Positions 32,062 to 40,995 of a stretch of 64,000 nt of DNA are shown here, in pieces. Position numbers and translations under genes: made by a program. Source of the stretch: Paenibacillus sp. E222 (lineage in GTDB: Bacteria > Bacillota > Bacilli > Paenibacillales > Paenibacillaceae); the NCBI RefSeq assembly GCF_013401555.1, contig NZ_CP058552.1:3968001-4032000 (forward strand). The letters are read 5' to 3'. The notes beneath the pieces were generated by a model, which was not told the origin of the DNA, did not search any database, and saw nothing but the letters and a program-made list of their open reading frames with translations. Position 1 is the first letter of the stretch. Every line of letters begins with the position of its first letter.

Positions 32062-34398
32062 ATGCTATTACGTATGCTGAGAAATGATCTTATGAGGAAA
32101 AAAGGAATCAACATCGCTCTATTTGTTTTTATTTTACTAGCGGCTTTACTTGTTTCTTCAGGTACAAGAATGATTATGGAGCTAACAAGTTCAATTCACC
32201 ATTTATTTACAGAATCGAAGACACCTCATGTTGTGCAAATGCACGCAGGGAAACTGGATGAAATGAAGGTGAATGAGTGGGCACAGGCCAATGAGATGGT
32301 AGATAAACACCAGATCGTAGAAATGATTAACATAGACGGTGCTCATTTGTTTTTTGGAGACGAGGCTGAGAAAAACAGCATCATGGATCTTGATTTTGTT
32401 GTACAAAATCAGGATTTTGATGTTCTGCTGAATCTGGATAGTGAGATAGTGCAGGTGAATGATGGAGAAATTGCGGTTCCCGTTTATTATTTGCAGCAAA
32501 AGAAATTGAGCATTGGTGACCCTATTCATATTAAAGACGGTTCTTTCAGCAGAACATACAAGATCGTGGATTTTGTACGTGATGCTCAAATGAATCCATC
32601 GATCATTCACTCCAAACGTTTTGTCATCAGTCAGGGTGAATTCCAAGCCTTGAAACAAAATACGGGAGAGTCGGAGTATCTGATTGAATTTCGACTTAGA
32701 GATTCCAAGATGATCAGCGAGTTTACCCAAGCCTATCAAAATACGAGTTTACCGAACGCTGGTCCTGTGGTGAACTACAATCTGTTTCAGTTGTTGAATG
32801 CTTTGACCGATGGGGTTGTGGCGGCTGTAGTCATTCTGGTCAGTTTGATATTGATTGTGATCGCTGTACTCTGCATTCGTTTCACTATGCTCGCTACCAT
32901 TGAAGAGGATTATCGAGAGATTAGCGTCATGAAAGCTATCGGCATATCTGAGCGTAATATTAAGAAACTCTACTTGAGTAAATATGTTGTTATGGCAGGA
33001 TTGGGCTCTATCTCAGGTTTTCTTGCATCACTATGGATTAACAATCTGTTCATGTCCAATATGATACTCTACATAGGGGCAGCTCCCAAAACATGGCTGC
33101 ATTACGGCATAACATTGTTTGCGGCTGTCTTCATTTTTGCCATCGTTGTATTTTTCTGCAACCGTGTGCTTCGGCGTTTTAATTACATTTCAGCCGTTGA
33201 AGCATTACGTTCGGGCAGTATGGGTGAGACGAGAATAAGTCAAAACAGACTGAACCTTTCCCAAAATCGGTGGTTATCGGTTCCGGTTTTTCTGAGTTTA
33301 AAAGAAGTCATCCAACGAATGAAAATGTTCCGTTTGCTGTTGTTTGTGTTTATTATAAGTTCATTTATTATCATCGTACCTATAAATTTCCTCCATACTT
33401 TACAAGCTCCTAGCTTTATTTCTTACATGGGTGTAGGTCAAAGCGATATGCGTATTGATCTGAGACACTCTGAAGATATCGAACAGCGTTACGCTGAATT
33501 AATTGATTATGTTCAAAAGGATAAGAACGTACTTCGATACTCACCTCTTGTCACAAGCCAATTCAAAGTGTTGAACAGTGAAGGTAGCTATGATCATTTG
33601 AGCGTAGAGACAGGTGACTTTGATGTTTTTCCTTTGTCTTACGTGAATGGCGAGGCACCGAAAAATGAAAATGAAATTGCTTTGTCTGATGCGAACAGTA
33701 AAGACATGGAGAAGAAGACAGGAGATTCCTTGGTACTGATCGTAAATGGACAGGGAAAAAAAATGATAGTCAGTGGTGTATATCAGGATGTGACCAACGG
33801 TGGAAAGACTGCCAAAGCACGGCTGCCCTATAACAAGGATCGTGTGCTCTGGTATGTCGTAAGTTTGGATTTGAAAGATGACGGTAGTAAAATCTCAGAT
33901 AAAATTGCGGAATATGAGCAAGCGTTCTCACCTGCAAAGGTGACCGATTTAAAAGGCTACTTATATCAAACACTTGGAGGAACGATTCATCAGCTTAAGC
34001 TGGTTGCGGTGTTGGCGCTTGTTGTAGCAGTATTGGTTACTATCCTGATCACATCATTATTCCTGAAAATGGTTGTCGCAAAGGACAGCGGTGATATCGC
34101 GATTTTCAGAAGTTTGGGATTTGGCCTCTCCACAATTAAATACAAATATGTATCGATGTCCCTTATTGTTTTGGGTGTTGGGGTCCTTGTAGGAACGATA
34201 CTATCAAATACGGCAGGTGAGTGGTTGATCAGTGCAATAATGGCTTCTTTCGGGGCGTCCAATATCGTTTTTGTCATTGACCCGCTACAAGCGTACGTAC
34301 TTTGTCCGCTGCTGCTGGCAGCAACGATTATCTGTACCGCTCTAATCAGTATTCAATCCATCAAAGAATCCAGCATTTCCAAAATGATTATCGAATAG
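32062..34398 (+). CDS. FtsX-like ABC transporter permease, duplicated type
   Basis: A 778-residue membrane protein with the architecture of BceB/LolE/MacB-related permeases. An N-terminal helix (ALFVFILLAALLVSSGTRMI) is followed by an extracytoplasmic domain of about 190 residues. A three-helix FtsX module comes next (VVAAVVILVSLILIVIAVLC, then EEDYREISVMKAIGISERNI). A second N-terminal-like helix lies at about 430 with another large outer domain, and a last FtsX module carries GDIAIFRSLGFGLSTIKYKY. The pattern E/D-I-x-x-x-(K/R)-x-(I/L)-G occurs in both modules. It works with the ATPase encoded 10 bp downstream. The start is behind AAAGGAG at a rather long spacing. Confidence 0.88.
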   Translation: MLLRMLRNDLMRKKGINIALFVFILLAALLVSSGTRMIMELTSSIHHLFTESKTPHVVQMHAGKLDEMKVNEWAQANEMVDKHQIVEMINIDGAHLFFGDEAEKNSIMDLDFVVQNQDFDVLLNLDSEIVQVNDGEIAVPVYYLQQKKLSIGDPIHIKDGSFSRTYKIVDFVRDAQMNPSIIHSKRFVISQGEFQALKQNTGESEYLIEFRLRDSKMISEFTQAYQNTSLPNAGPVVNYNLFQLLNALTDGVVAAVVILVSLILIVIAVLCIRFTMLATIEEDYREISVMKAIGISERNIKKLYLSKYVVMAGLGSISGFLASLWINNLFMSNMILYIGAAPKTWLHYGITLFAAVFIFAIVVFFCNRVLRRFNYISAVEALRSGSMGETRISQNRLNLSQNRWLSVPVFLSLKEVIQRMKMFRLLLFVFIISSFIIIVPINFLHTLQAPSFISYMGVGQSDMRIDLRHSEDIEQRYAELIDYVQKDKNVLRYSPLVTSQFKVLNSEGSYDHLSVETGDFDVFPLSYVNGEAPKNENEIALSDANSKDMEKKTGDSLVLIVNGQGKKMIVSGVYQDVTNGGKTAKARLPYNKDRVLWYVVSLDLKDDGSKISDKIAEYEQAFSPAKVTDLKGYLYQTLGGTIHQLKLVAVLALVVAVLVTILITSLFLKMVVAKDSGDIAIFRSLGFGLSTIKYKYVSMSLIVLGVGVLVGTILSNTAGEWLISAIMASFGASNIVFVIDPLQAYVLCPLLLAATIICTALISIQSIKESSISKMIIE

Positions 34399-34408
34399 GG
34401 GGACAACC

Positions 34409-35173
34409 ATGACTATAATCCTGGAAGCCAAAAACGTGAACAAATCGTACAGTACTGGTGAGCATGAGAAGCATCCTATTTTGAAGGATATTAATTTTCA
34501 ATTGAAGAAGGGCGAATTTGTCTCCATTATGGGTCCATCGGGCTCAGGAAAATCAACCTTGTTATACAATGTCAGCGGCATGGATCAGGTAAGTAGCGGG
34601 AGTGTTTATTTTGCTGGCAAGAAAATTTCGGAGTTCTCAGAGAAAGAATTGGCACAGCTTCGCTTGAATAAGATGGGCTTTATATTTCAGAACATACATC
34701 TGTTGAAAAATCTGAATCTACTCGACAATATCATTCTTTCTGCCTATCTGGCCAAAAAAAGTAGTAGAGATTCCATTAATAAACGAGCGCTCAATCTGAT
34801 GGAAAAAATGGGGATTGATGAACTAGCCAACCACAATATCACCCAGGCATCGGGTGGACAGTTGCAACGGTTCGCCATTTGCAGGGCACTGATCAATCAG
34901 CCTGATATTCTGTTTGGCGACGAACCCACTGGGGCACTGAATTCACGTTCAACCAGTGAAATTATGGATATTCTAGGAGATATTAATGCTTCTGGAACGA
35001 CCATATTAATGGTTACCCATGACGTCAAGGTCGCCGCGCGATCTGAACGGGTTTTATTCATGATGGACGGCAAACTGGTGGCAGATCGTAATATGGGCAA
35101 GTTCAACAAGCAGCATGATCTTAAAGCGAGAGAGAGCAGCTTAGGTAAGTGGCTTGCGGATCACGGGTTCTAA
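34409..35173 (+). CDS. ABC transporter ATP-binding protein (MacB/LolD type)
   Basis: A 254-residue ATPase. Walker A GPSGSGKSTLLYNV (about 42-55), Q-loop FIFQNIHLL, signature QASGGQLQRFAICRAL (Ala in place of the usual Leu of LSGGQ), Walker B ILFGDEPTGALNS, and H-loop MVTHDVKVAARS. The GALNS element is shared by MacB/LolD/BceA ATPases. It energises the duplicated FtsX permease directly upstream. GGGGG lies before the ATG. Likely role: mechanotransmission or export of a peptide, antibiotic or lipid, not import, because there is no binding protein. Confidence 0.93.
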   Translation: MTIILEAKNVNKSYSTGEHEKHPILKDINFQLKKGEFVSIMGPSGSGKSTLLYNVSGMDQVSSGSVYFAGKKISEFSEKELAQLRLNKMGFIFQNIHLLKNLNLLDNIILSAYLAKKSSRDSINKRALNLMEKMGIDELANHNITQASGGQLQRFAICRALINQPDILFGDEPTGALNSRSTSEIMDILGDINASGTTILMVTHDVKVAARSERVLFMMDGKLVADRNMGKFNKQHDLKARESSLGKWLADHGF

Positions 35174-35201
35174 CACGGTTTATTGGAGAGGAGCTTAACC
35201 A

Positions 35202-36527
35202 ATGAAACAGACGGAACACAGGTCATTTGGCAAATTTCTGATCGTATGGTTCGGACAGCTCATATCTACCATGGGAATCGGAATGACGGCATTCTCCCTT
35301 GGTGTTTACGCATTTGAGAAAACCCATATGGCGACAGCTGTGGCACTGATTACACTATTTACCTTTTTGCCTAATATCCTGTTGCGTCCTATAGGTGGAG
35401 TCCTTGCAGATCGTTTTGACCGGCGCATGATGATGGTCATAGGTGATCTTGGTTCTGCCGGTGGTCTCGTTTTTATCTGGATCATGATCCTGACGGGGGA
35501 GATTGAACTATGGCATCTGTATGTTGGTGTTGCTTTCAGTTCCATATTCTCGGCCATTCAAAGTCCAGCGTACAAGGCTTCAGCTACCGATTTGCTTGAT
35601 AAAGATCAATATTCAAAGGGCAGTGGCTTGGTTCAGCTCGCCGAATCATCCAAGTTTCTATTTTCACCCATAATAGCGGGCATTCTGCTCAGTATAACAA
35701 CCATTGAAGTCATTCTAGTCATTAATATGTTGACGTATCTGGTTGCCATTCTAGCGGTGCTTGCTATTCGGAAAAGCATTAAAGCAGCGCGAAGCGATGC
35801 CGAGAGGAAGCCTTGGCTTGCTGAACTTAACGAAGGCTGGATTGAAGTCACGACAAGTAAAGGCGTGCTGCTCCTTGTTATTATTATTTCGATTGTCACG
35901 TTCTATCTGGGATTCCTCGAGACGCTCATTGGTCCTATGATCTTATCATTTTCGGATTCAAGGACACTTGGAACATTTCAATCTGTGAGCGCGATCGGCA
36001 TGCTGATCAGCAGTCTGTGTATTGGCATGTTCACCCTAAGTAAAAAATATTCAAAAATACTTGTTCTGGGTCTGGTTCTATCCGGATTATCATTCTCCCT
36101 CTTGGGGGTTTCCACCAATATTTATTTCATTATCTTTGCAGGCTTCCTGTTTTTGGCCTCCCTGCCTTTTGTCAACATGAGTGCAGACGTATTGGTGCGC
36201 AATAACATATCCAACGAGAAACAAGGCAGGGTGTGGGGAATCATCGGCATTTTATCACAATTGGGTTTTATTGTATCCTACAGCCTTGCAGGATTTTTGG
36301 CAGACCGTGTCTTTAACCCGCTTTTGGTGGAAGGTGGAGCACTTGCTTCGACCGTAGGATCATATATCGGCGTTGGTCCGGGAAGAGGCATTGCGTTGTT
36401 GTTTATTATTGCAGGAATATTTGTTATCGCTATTGCAGCTATCACTTCTCAACTTAAATCCATTAAGGGGTTAGAGAAGGGGATTGATATTGTGTCAACA
36501 GACCCAACGAATTTAGCGCATGATTGA
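35202..36527 (+). CDS. Major facilitator superfamily exporter
   Basis: A 441-residue protein with about twelve hydrophobic helices. The loop 2-3 motif GGVLADRFDRRMMMVIGDLG is the MFS motif A variant found in drug and macrolide exporters. The sequence starts SFGKFLIVWFGQLISTMGIG, typical of the MefA-type (TMS 'enterobactin/macrolide exporter') family. It follows the ABC genes by 28 bp with a good GGAGAGGAG site and probably belongs to the same operon. Together they suggest detoxification or self-protection against one compound. No biosynthetic gene is nearby. Confidence 0.88.
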   Translation: MKQTEHRSFGKFLIVWFGQLISTMGIGMTAFSLGVYAFEKTHMATAVALITLFTFLPNILLRPIGGVLADRFDRRMMMVIGDLGSAGGLVFIWIMILTGEIELWHLYVGVAFSSIFSAIQSPAYKASATDLLDKDQYSKGSGLVQLAESSKFLFSPIIAGILLSITTIEVILVINMLTYLVAILAVLAIRKSIKAARSDAERKPWLAELNEGWIEVTTSKGVLLLVIIISIVTFYLGFLETLIGPMILSFSDSRTLGTFQSVSAIGMLISSLCIGMFTLSKKYSKILVLGLVLSGLSFSLLGVSTNIYFIIFAGFLFLASLPFVNMSADVLVRNNISNEKQGRVWGIIGILSQLGFIVSYSLAGFLADRVFNPLLVEGGALASTVGSYIGVGPGRGIALLFIIAGIFVIAIAAITSQLKSIKGLEKGIDIVSTDPTNLAHD

Positions 36528-36561
36528 GTTGATGTGATGTAGTTTAAAGGATGATATTGGC

Positions 36562-36585
36562 CCCGGAACTTTATGTTTCGGGGTT
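36562..36585 (+). terminator. Hairpin after the exporter operon
   Basis: CCCCGGAAC pairs with GTTTCGGGG around a 5-nt loop, with one G-T wobble. There is no real T-tract behind it, so efficiency is doubtful. Confidence 0.5.
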
Positions 36586-36727
36586 GGTGTGTATGAAAGG
36601 CTTTAGGACTGGAATCATGATTTTGGTAGAGGGTTTGTACAAATGAAAAGGATAGCAGGTATACTAGTAGTAACGAGCATCAGGGGCTTTTATTTGTGTA
36701 GATATTAACCAGGGGGAGGTTACACCT

Positions 36728-37801
36728 TTGTTCAAAATCGGAAATCAAGGTACGTTTGAAACGTTGCCTGATGAAGCTATGGCGATTTACAAGGGAGATG
36801 TTATTGCTGTAGAAGAATTCATTAAACATGGTATGGATCTTGAAAAAGAGATTACGCTCAGCAAATACATAGCATTGACACCATTGGATATTGCCCTAAT
36901 CACCAATCAACTTCCAGTCATTAAGGTTTTGGTGGAGCGCGGAGTGAACCTGAACGTGAAGGATAATCCAGCAATCCTCAAAGCGGTCAGATATGGCGGG
37001 GAAGAGCTCATCCGATATTTGCATCAGAAGGGTGCCAAGTTGAACAGTTTGAGCAAGGTGAAGTCGAATGCATATGATGAAGCCTATTACGGTAACAAAA
37101 AGAATATCGCAGTGCTGAAGGACCTCGGACTGGATATTCAAAAATATGGTGGAAAAACACTGCGAAGAGCAGTGTCAGATCACGATCTGCAAACCATTCA
37201 GTATTTACTGGATGAGGGTGTAGATATTAACTATAATGAGCCGGATATGGTGTATCCATACAAGGCTACACCGCTTACGGTAGCTGCTCGCAACAACAAT
37301 ATGAAGATGGTTCAATTTCTGGTAGAGCGTGGAGCGGATGTAACTATTCAAGAGAAGGATGGGGAGCGGGCGTATACGATTGCGGTCAGTCAGAAGAATG
37401 CGGAAATGGCAGAGTATTTGAAATCTCATGAGCCGCAAGACTTTCACAGTCTGAGCAATAAATTGCATGTGCTCAAATCGTACAAGCTGCCTGATGTATT
37501 AATCCGTTTTCTAACGGAAGGTCCGCGCAGAATCGACTTGCCGGACAATCCATCCGGCGTGGGATACATCGAATTCTTCCATCTGATCGATACGGTAGAG
37601 ATGAAGCTGGGCAGACAGAAACTGCTGCGCATATCCTCTGACGTGGATCAGTACTCCCATATCCTGATCGTCTGGAACCCGAGCAAAAAAATGATTGGGT
37701 TCGCTGACATTGAACATCAGGAGATTGGAAATATATGCACGTTCCCTGAATTTCTAGCTGACCCGGGTGAGAAGATCACAGAATTCTTCGATCAAATGTA
37801 G
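36728..37801 (+). CDS. Ankyrin-repeat protein with C-terminal SUKH-like domain
   Basis: A 357-residue protein. Residues about 15-235 form ankyrin-like repeats: LTPLDIALITNQLPVIKVLV then ERGVNLNVKD; RYGGEELIRYLHQKGAKLNS; ATPLTVAARNNNMKMVQFLV then ERGADVTIQEKDG. The last 110 residues (LHVLKSYKLPDVLIRFLTEG, then GVGYIEFFHLIDTVEMKLG, then ILIVWNPSKKMIGFADIEH) resemble an SMI1/KNR4-like fold. The start is TTG at 36728 with GGGGGAGG 8 nt upstream. Ankyrin plus SUKH combinations occur among toxin-immunity proteins, so this is a second immunity-like locus in the window. Function is inferred. Confidence 0.75.
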   Translation: MFKIGNQGTFETLPDEAMAIYKGDVIAVEEFIKHGMDLEKEITLSKYIALTPLDIALITNQLPVIKVLVERGVNLNVKDNPAILKAVRYGGEELIRYLHQKGAKLNSLSKVKSNAYDEAYYGNKKNIAVLKDLGLDIQKYGGKTLRRAVSDHDLQTIQYLLDEGVDINYNEPDMVYPYKATPLTVAARNNNMKMVQFLVERGADVTIQEKDGERAYTIAVSQKNAEMAEYLKSHEPQDFHSLSNKLHVLKSYKLPDVLIRFLTEGPRRIDLPDNPSGVGYIEFFHLIDTVEMKLGRQKLLRISSDVDQYSHILIVWNPSKKMIGFADIEHQEIGNICTFPEFLADPGEKITEFFDQM

Positions 37802-37861
37802 CTAAGCATGGATGCAATTATTAAATATTTATTCACTGATATATATAAATTAACAAGAAAG

Positions 37862-37897
37862 AGCCGGATTCGAATGAATCCGGTTTTTTTTTTTTTT
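37862..37897 (+). terminator. Strong terminator after the ankyrin gene
   Basis: AGCCGGATTC pairs with GAATCCGGTT over a 4-nt loop, followed by an unusually long run of about 14 T. Confidence 0.9.
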
Positions 37898-37936
37898 TGT
37901 ATTACTTGTTCGATTGTTTAGAATTTGCAATACAAA

Positions 37937-39469
37937 TTAGAAATCCCTCAACAGATCAAACACCTCATATAACGCCTCATGGTTAACTTTAATAGTACTC
38001 TCATTACCAAGTTCCTGTTCCAGTTGATCAAGCAAGCTCGCAAGAACAACATAGATTTCTTCACGTTCAACCGTTTCAATAAAGCCAGTTTTAGCATCCA
38101 TTTTGTTGAAGGTTTGTGTGTAGTTTTCAAACATGGAAAATAGCTGTTTCTGGATAACTTCGTTGCTTATCTGGCTTTGAGCCAGCTGACGAATTTTCTT
38201 GAGACATTGTTTATACAGTTGTGCTGCCTTCTTGGCATGAGCAGACTTTATATGATCCCGTCCGTCCCAGTCTCGAAAAGGATTCGTTAGATTCTCTGCG
38301 AGCCATTCCGGTTTTCGCGGTTTACTGATTTCGAGTTCGAGCCCGGCTGCGGCTGCTTTTTTATATCTCGTTTTAATTGATTTGGCGGCTTCTGCTGGCA
38401 AACTGGTTAGCCATAGTTTCGATAGCTTAGGGAATTGTTCTGGGTTAGGGAACTGTTCTCCAATGAATCCGAACAAGTCATATGTACTAAATTCCTGTAA
38501 CGCCTTCAAATGCTGAATGGATTCAAGTTGAATCAGACTGCCTGGTTTACCCCACAAACGCAATTCCGTAAGTTCCGGATAACGTTTCACAAGGGGGGCT
38601 AAATCCAGCTCTGTGATTTCTCTAATATGTAAGCCATCCAGACGTGGAACTCCGTTGATATGTGGCAGACTCGCAGCAACATTCAATGTTAACCATTTTC
38701 CATCCTCATGAGCATCAATACAAAGGCTGGCAGACAGGTTTCCTGTAAAATTCAGACTTTTCATCTTGGTATTCAAAGTGAGACGTTCCAATCCGCTGAC
38801 ATCGATGACGAGTTTGGTCAAATGACTTTTACTGAGGTCCAGCGACTTTTGACCGTGGTTCGTGATATGGAGTTCATTGATAATCGGCTCCTTGGTTAGG
38901 AAGGGTATCAGTGATTCCGGATATCCGTCCATTTGAATATTTGTCAAACAAGGCAGTTTGGCAAGTTCGGCCACATCTTCTTCAGACCTCGGCTTGAAAT
39001 TGCGTATTACACTCGAATTGCGTCTCATCATCTGATGGCCAACCGAGATCTCTTCAAAGTCTTCAGCGGCTTTCTTAAACCGTATTCTTCTTGTTTCATC
39101 AATGGCATCCCATTGACGTTGCCGGTACAGACTGTCCCCAATCAGCCATCCTCCGCTATAACTATTTGTCTGTTCAGTGACAAGCGGAGGGATATTACCT
39201 GCCAGAATAAAATTGGAAGGGACATTGGCATTCACAAAGGTATGATCCAGCCGATTTTTCCAGAAATAAAAGCTGCAAATGAGCGGTTTCATCTGATGAA
39301 GTTCCGTTTCATCGGGCCGCTGATCTCCTGTCCAGTCCAATTGCAGGATTGCAGCAAGCTGGCGTGATCCCTTACTCCCGGTTTCTTTCAGGCCAGTTAC
39401 CTGGCAGGCAGCATATTGTTGTAAATTTTCGACGTATACACAGTATATGTCTCCGACCGTTGGGACCAT
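37937..39469 (-). CDS. Leucine-rich-repeat-like protein with Imm26-like N-terminus
   Basis: A 510-residue protein. The first 110 residues (VGDIYCVYVENLQQYAACQV, then LICSFYFWKNRLDHTFVNAN) resemble the Imm26-type immunity domain. Residues about 150-360 carry degenerate leucine-rich units: LAKLPCLTNIQMDGYPESLI; LTKLVIDVSGLERLTLNTKM; LDLAPLVKRYPELTELRLWG; FPKLSKLWLTSLPAEAAKSI. The C-terminus is helical (VVLASLLDQLEQELG). The start ATG at 39469 has AAAGGAG 6 nt upstream; a frame extending to 39499 overlaps that site. It converges on the ankyrin-SUKH gene. The Imm26 assignment is by eye and tentative. Confidence 0.65.
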   Translation of the reverse strand: MVPTVGDIYCVYVENLQQYAACQVTGLKETGSKGSRQLAAILQLDWTGDQRPDETELHQMKPLICSFYFWKNRLDHTFVNANVPSNFILAGNIPPLVTEQTNSYSGGWLIGDSLYRQRQWDAIDETRRIRFKKAAEDFEEISVGHQMMRRNSSVIRNFKPRSEEDVAELAKLPCLTNIQMDGYPESLIPFLTKEPIINELHITNHGQKSLDLSKSHLTKLVIDVSGLERLTLNTKMKSLNFTGNLSASLCIDAHEDGKWLTLNVAASLPHINGVPRLDGLHIREITELDLAPLVKRYPELTELRLWGKPGSLIQLESIQHLKALQEFSTYDLFGFIGEQFPNPEQFPKLSKLWLTSLPAEAAKSIKTRYKKAAAAGLELEISKPRKPEWLAENLTNPFRDWDGRDHIKSAHAKKAAQLYKQCLKKIRQLAQSQISNEVIQKQLFSMFENYTQTFNKMDAKTGFIETVEREEIYVVLASLLDQLEQELGNESTIKVNHEALYEVFDLLRDF

Positions 39470-39635
39470 GATGTGCTCCTTTCGTTTTGCATAAATCAAT
39501 GCTAAGCTTCTTGTAAACTAGAGATTTTGCAAAAATGATAATAAAAGAATTATATCAAAGGCGTTCGATCACATCCATTTTGGATAGAGCCATATTTGAA
39601 TCGATAGAAATCTGAATATCTAAGGGAGGTTATTT

Positions 39636-40018
39636 ATGACTACAGGTATTAGCCGTAATAAAACGCTGGGTGAATTTTTGAAATCTCGGAGGAGCCGGAT
39701 TCAGCCAGAGCAAGCCGGGATCACTCCAGTTAAGTGAGGAAGAGAAGGACCATCTATTTCGTTTATGGGACCCCAATGCAGAGCATGTATTCCCTGCCTC
39801 CGATTCACATCTCGAAGCGAGATGGCGGAGCATCATTATTCAACTTGCTTACCCGTTTTCGAATGAAAGTAAAGATCCCTGGTACTCGCAGTCTGGAGAG
39901 AGTTCATGAGAATCTGGGTGCATTGCAGGTTTCTTTCACCAAGGATGAATGGGCTGAGATTGAACGAATATCTCCTAAAGGATTTGCCGCAGGGGGAAGA
40001 TACCCGGGACTTGCCTAA
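39636..40018 (+). pseudogene. Composite pseudogene: XRE/MmyB-type regulator start fused to an aldo/keto reductase end
   Basis: An ATG with an ideal ribosome site (AAGGGAGG, 39636) starts LGEFLKSRRSRIQPEQAG, the N-terminus of MmyB-type XRE regulators, but stops after 34 codons. The next frame continues with SEEEKDHLFRL, a later piece of the same regulator family, so a segment including the helix-turn-helix has been lost. From about 39870 another frame reads KIPGTRSLERVHENLGALQ then KDEWAEIERISPKG and RYPGLA*, the C-terminus of an aldo/keto reductase. In relatives such genes often neighbour each other, so a large internal deletion probably fused them. Confidence 0.7.
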
Positions 40019-40241
40019 TATAAAGCAAGACTATAGATAAAACACTTAACGCCCCAGACCTGTTTTCAGAAAAGGGTGTTTTTGTGTTTTACTTGAGAGT
40101 GGATGATTTTCACCTAATTGACAGATGAAATTACTCGGCTGGATAAAAATTGCAATGGAACCGTGTCCTCGGTATTATCTCCGCTAATTAACGCATACAG
40201 TACAACAATGAGATGTACGCCTACAAGGAGGAAACAGCGGT

Positions 40242-40826
40242 ATGACTAATCCGATTCTGCAAGCCCCGAATGTTCAGCTGGCGGCCGATTCGACAGCGGT
40301 GTTGAATTATCAGCGTGATTCGCGCAATTATATTACCCAGTTATTTGGACCGCAGCTGCCTACGATCAAAAATGGATTCTTCAATGTACACATGAGCAAA
40401 GGTATTATTGTGCAGCCACACTGGCATACAAATGTGACCGAGATGGTCGTTCTGATCAACGGGGAAATTACCACCTCTGTCTACGATCCGTTCAAGCGGG
40501 AGCGGATTAGTTATCACTTGAAGCCAGGTCAGGTTTCGATATTCCCTCAAGGATGGTTTCACTGGTTTGTGGCGGAGACTGATGAAGTACACCTGTTGAC
40601 GATTTTTGATCAACCTACACCGGACATTGTGCTCGGGGCAGATTTCCTGGTTGCAACGCCGCCTGAAGTTGCCCATCGTGCATACTGCATTGATGAGGAG
40701 GCATACGCAAAGGCAGTAGCATCAATTAAAAATGACGCTATTTTGGGACCACCGATTGGCTGTGTGGATTCTGTTTCCGATCAGGCAATCAAAGCATCCA
40801 AATCCTCCAAAAACTCAAAGGGATAA
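40242..40826 (+). CDS. Cupin-domain protein, second copy
   Basis: A 194-residue cupin with motif 1 QPHWHTNVTEMVVLINGEIT (His, His, Glu) and motif 2 FPQGWFHWFVAETD (His). It is a clear paralogue of the protein at 23666: both have the PF..E/R..(N/S)(F/Y) insert, FPQGW/VPQGWW, the 'HLL.IFD.P.P' strand and a (L/I)GPP(V/I).CV(T/D) end. It lacks the long Pro/Tyr tail and ends in a Ser/Lys-rich stretch. AAGGAGG lies 10 nt before the ATG. Activity may be decarboxylase-, isomerase- or structural-type. Confidence 0.8.
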   Translation: MTNPILQAPNVQLAADSTAVLNYQRDSRNYITQLFGPQLPTIKNGFFNVHMSKGIIVQPHWHTNVTEMVVLINGEITTSVYDPFKRERISYHLKPGQVSIFPQGWFHWFVAETDEVHLLTIFDQPTPDIVLGADFLVATPPEVAHRAYCIDEEAYAKAVASIKNDAILGPPIGCVDSVSDQAIKASKSSKNSKG

Positions 40827-40995
40827 CATCAACACGTTCTCCTATCCAATGACCGATTCAGGTCCGTGACCGGAACATTTTCCGAGTACGGGCCTATGTT
40901 TTGTTCCAATTAACACATTCCGAATTCTCTGTTAAGATAGGCATAACACTGGTTTGTTACAGTAGTAGCACTCAAAGAATCTGGAGGGACGATCC

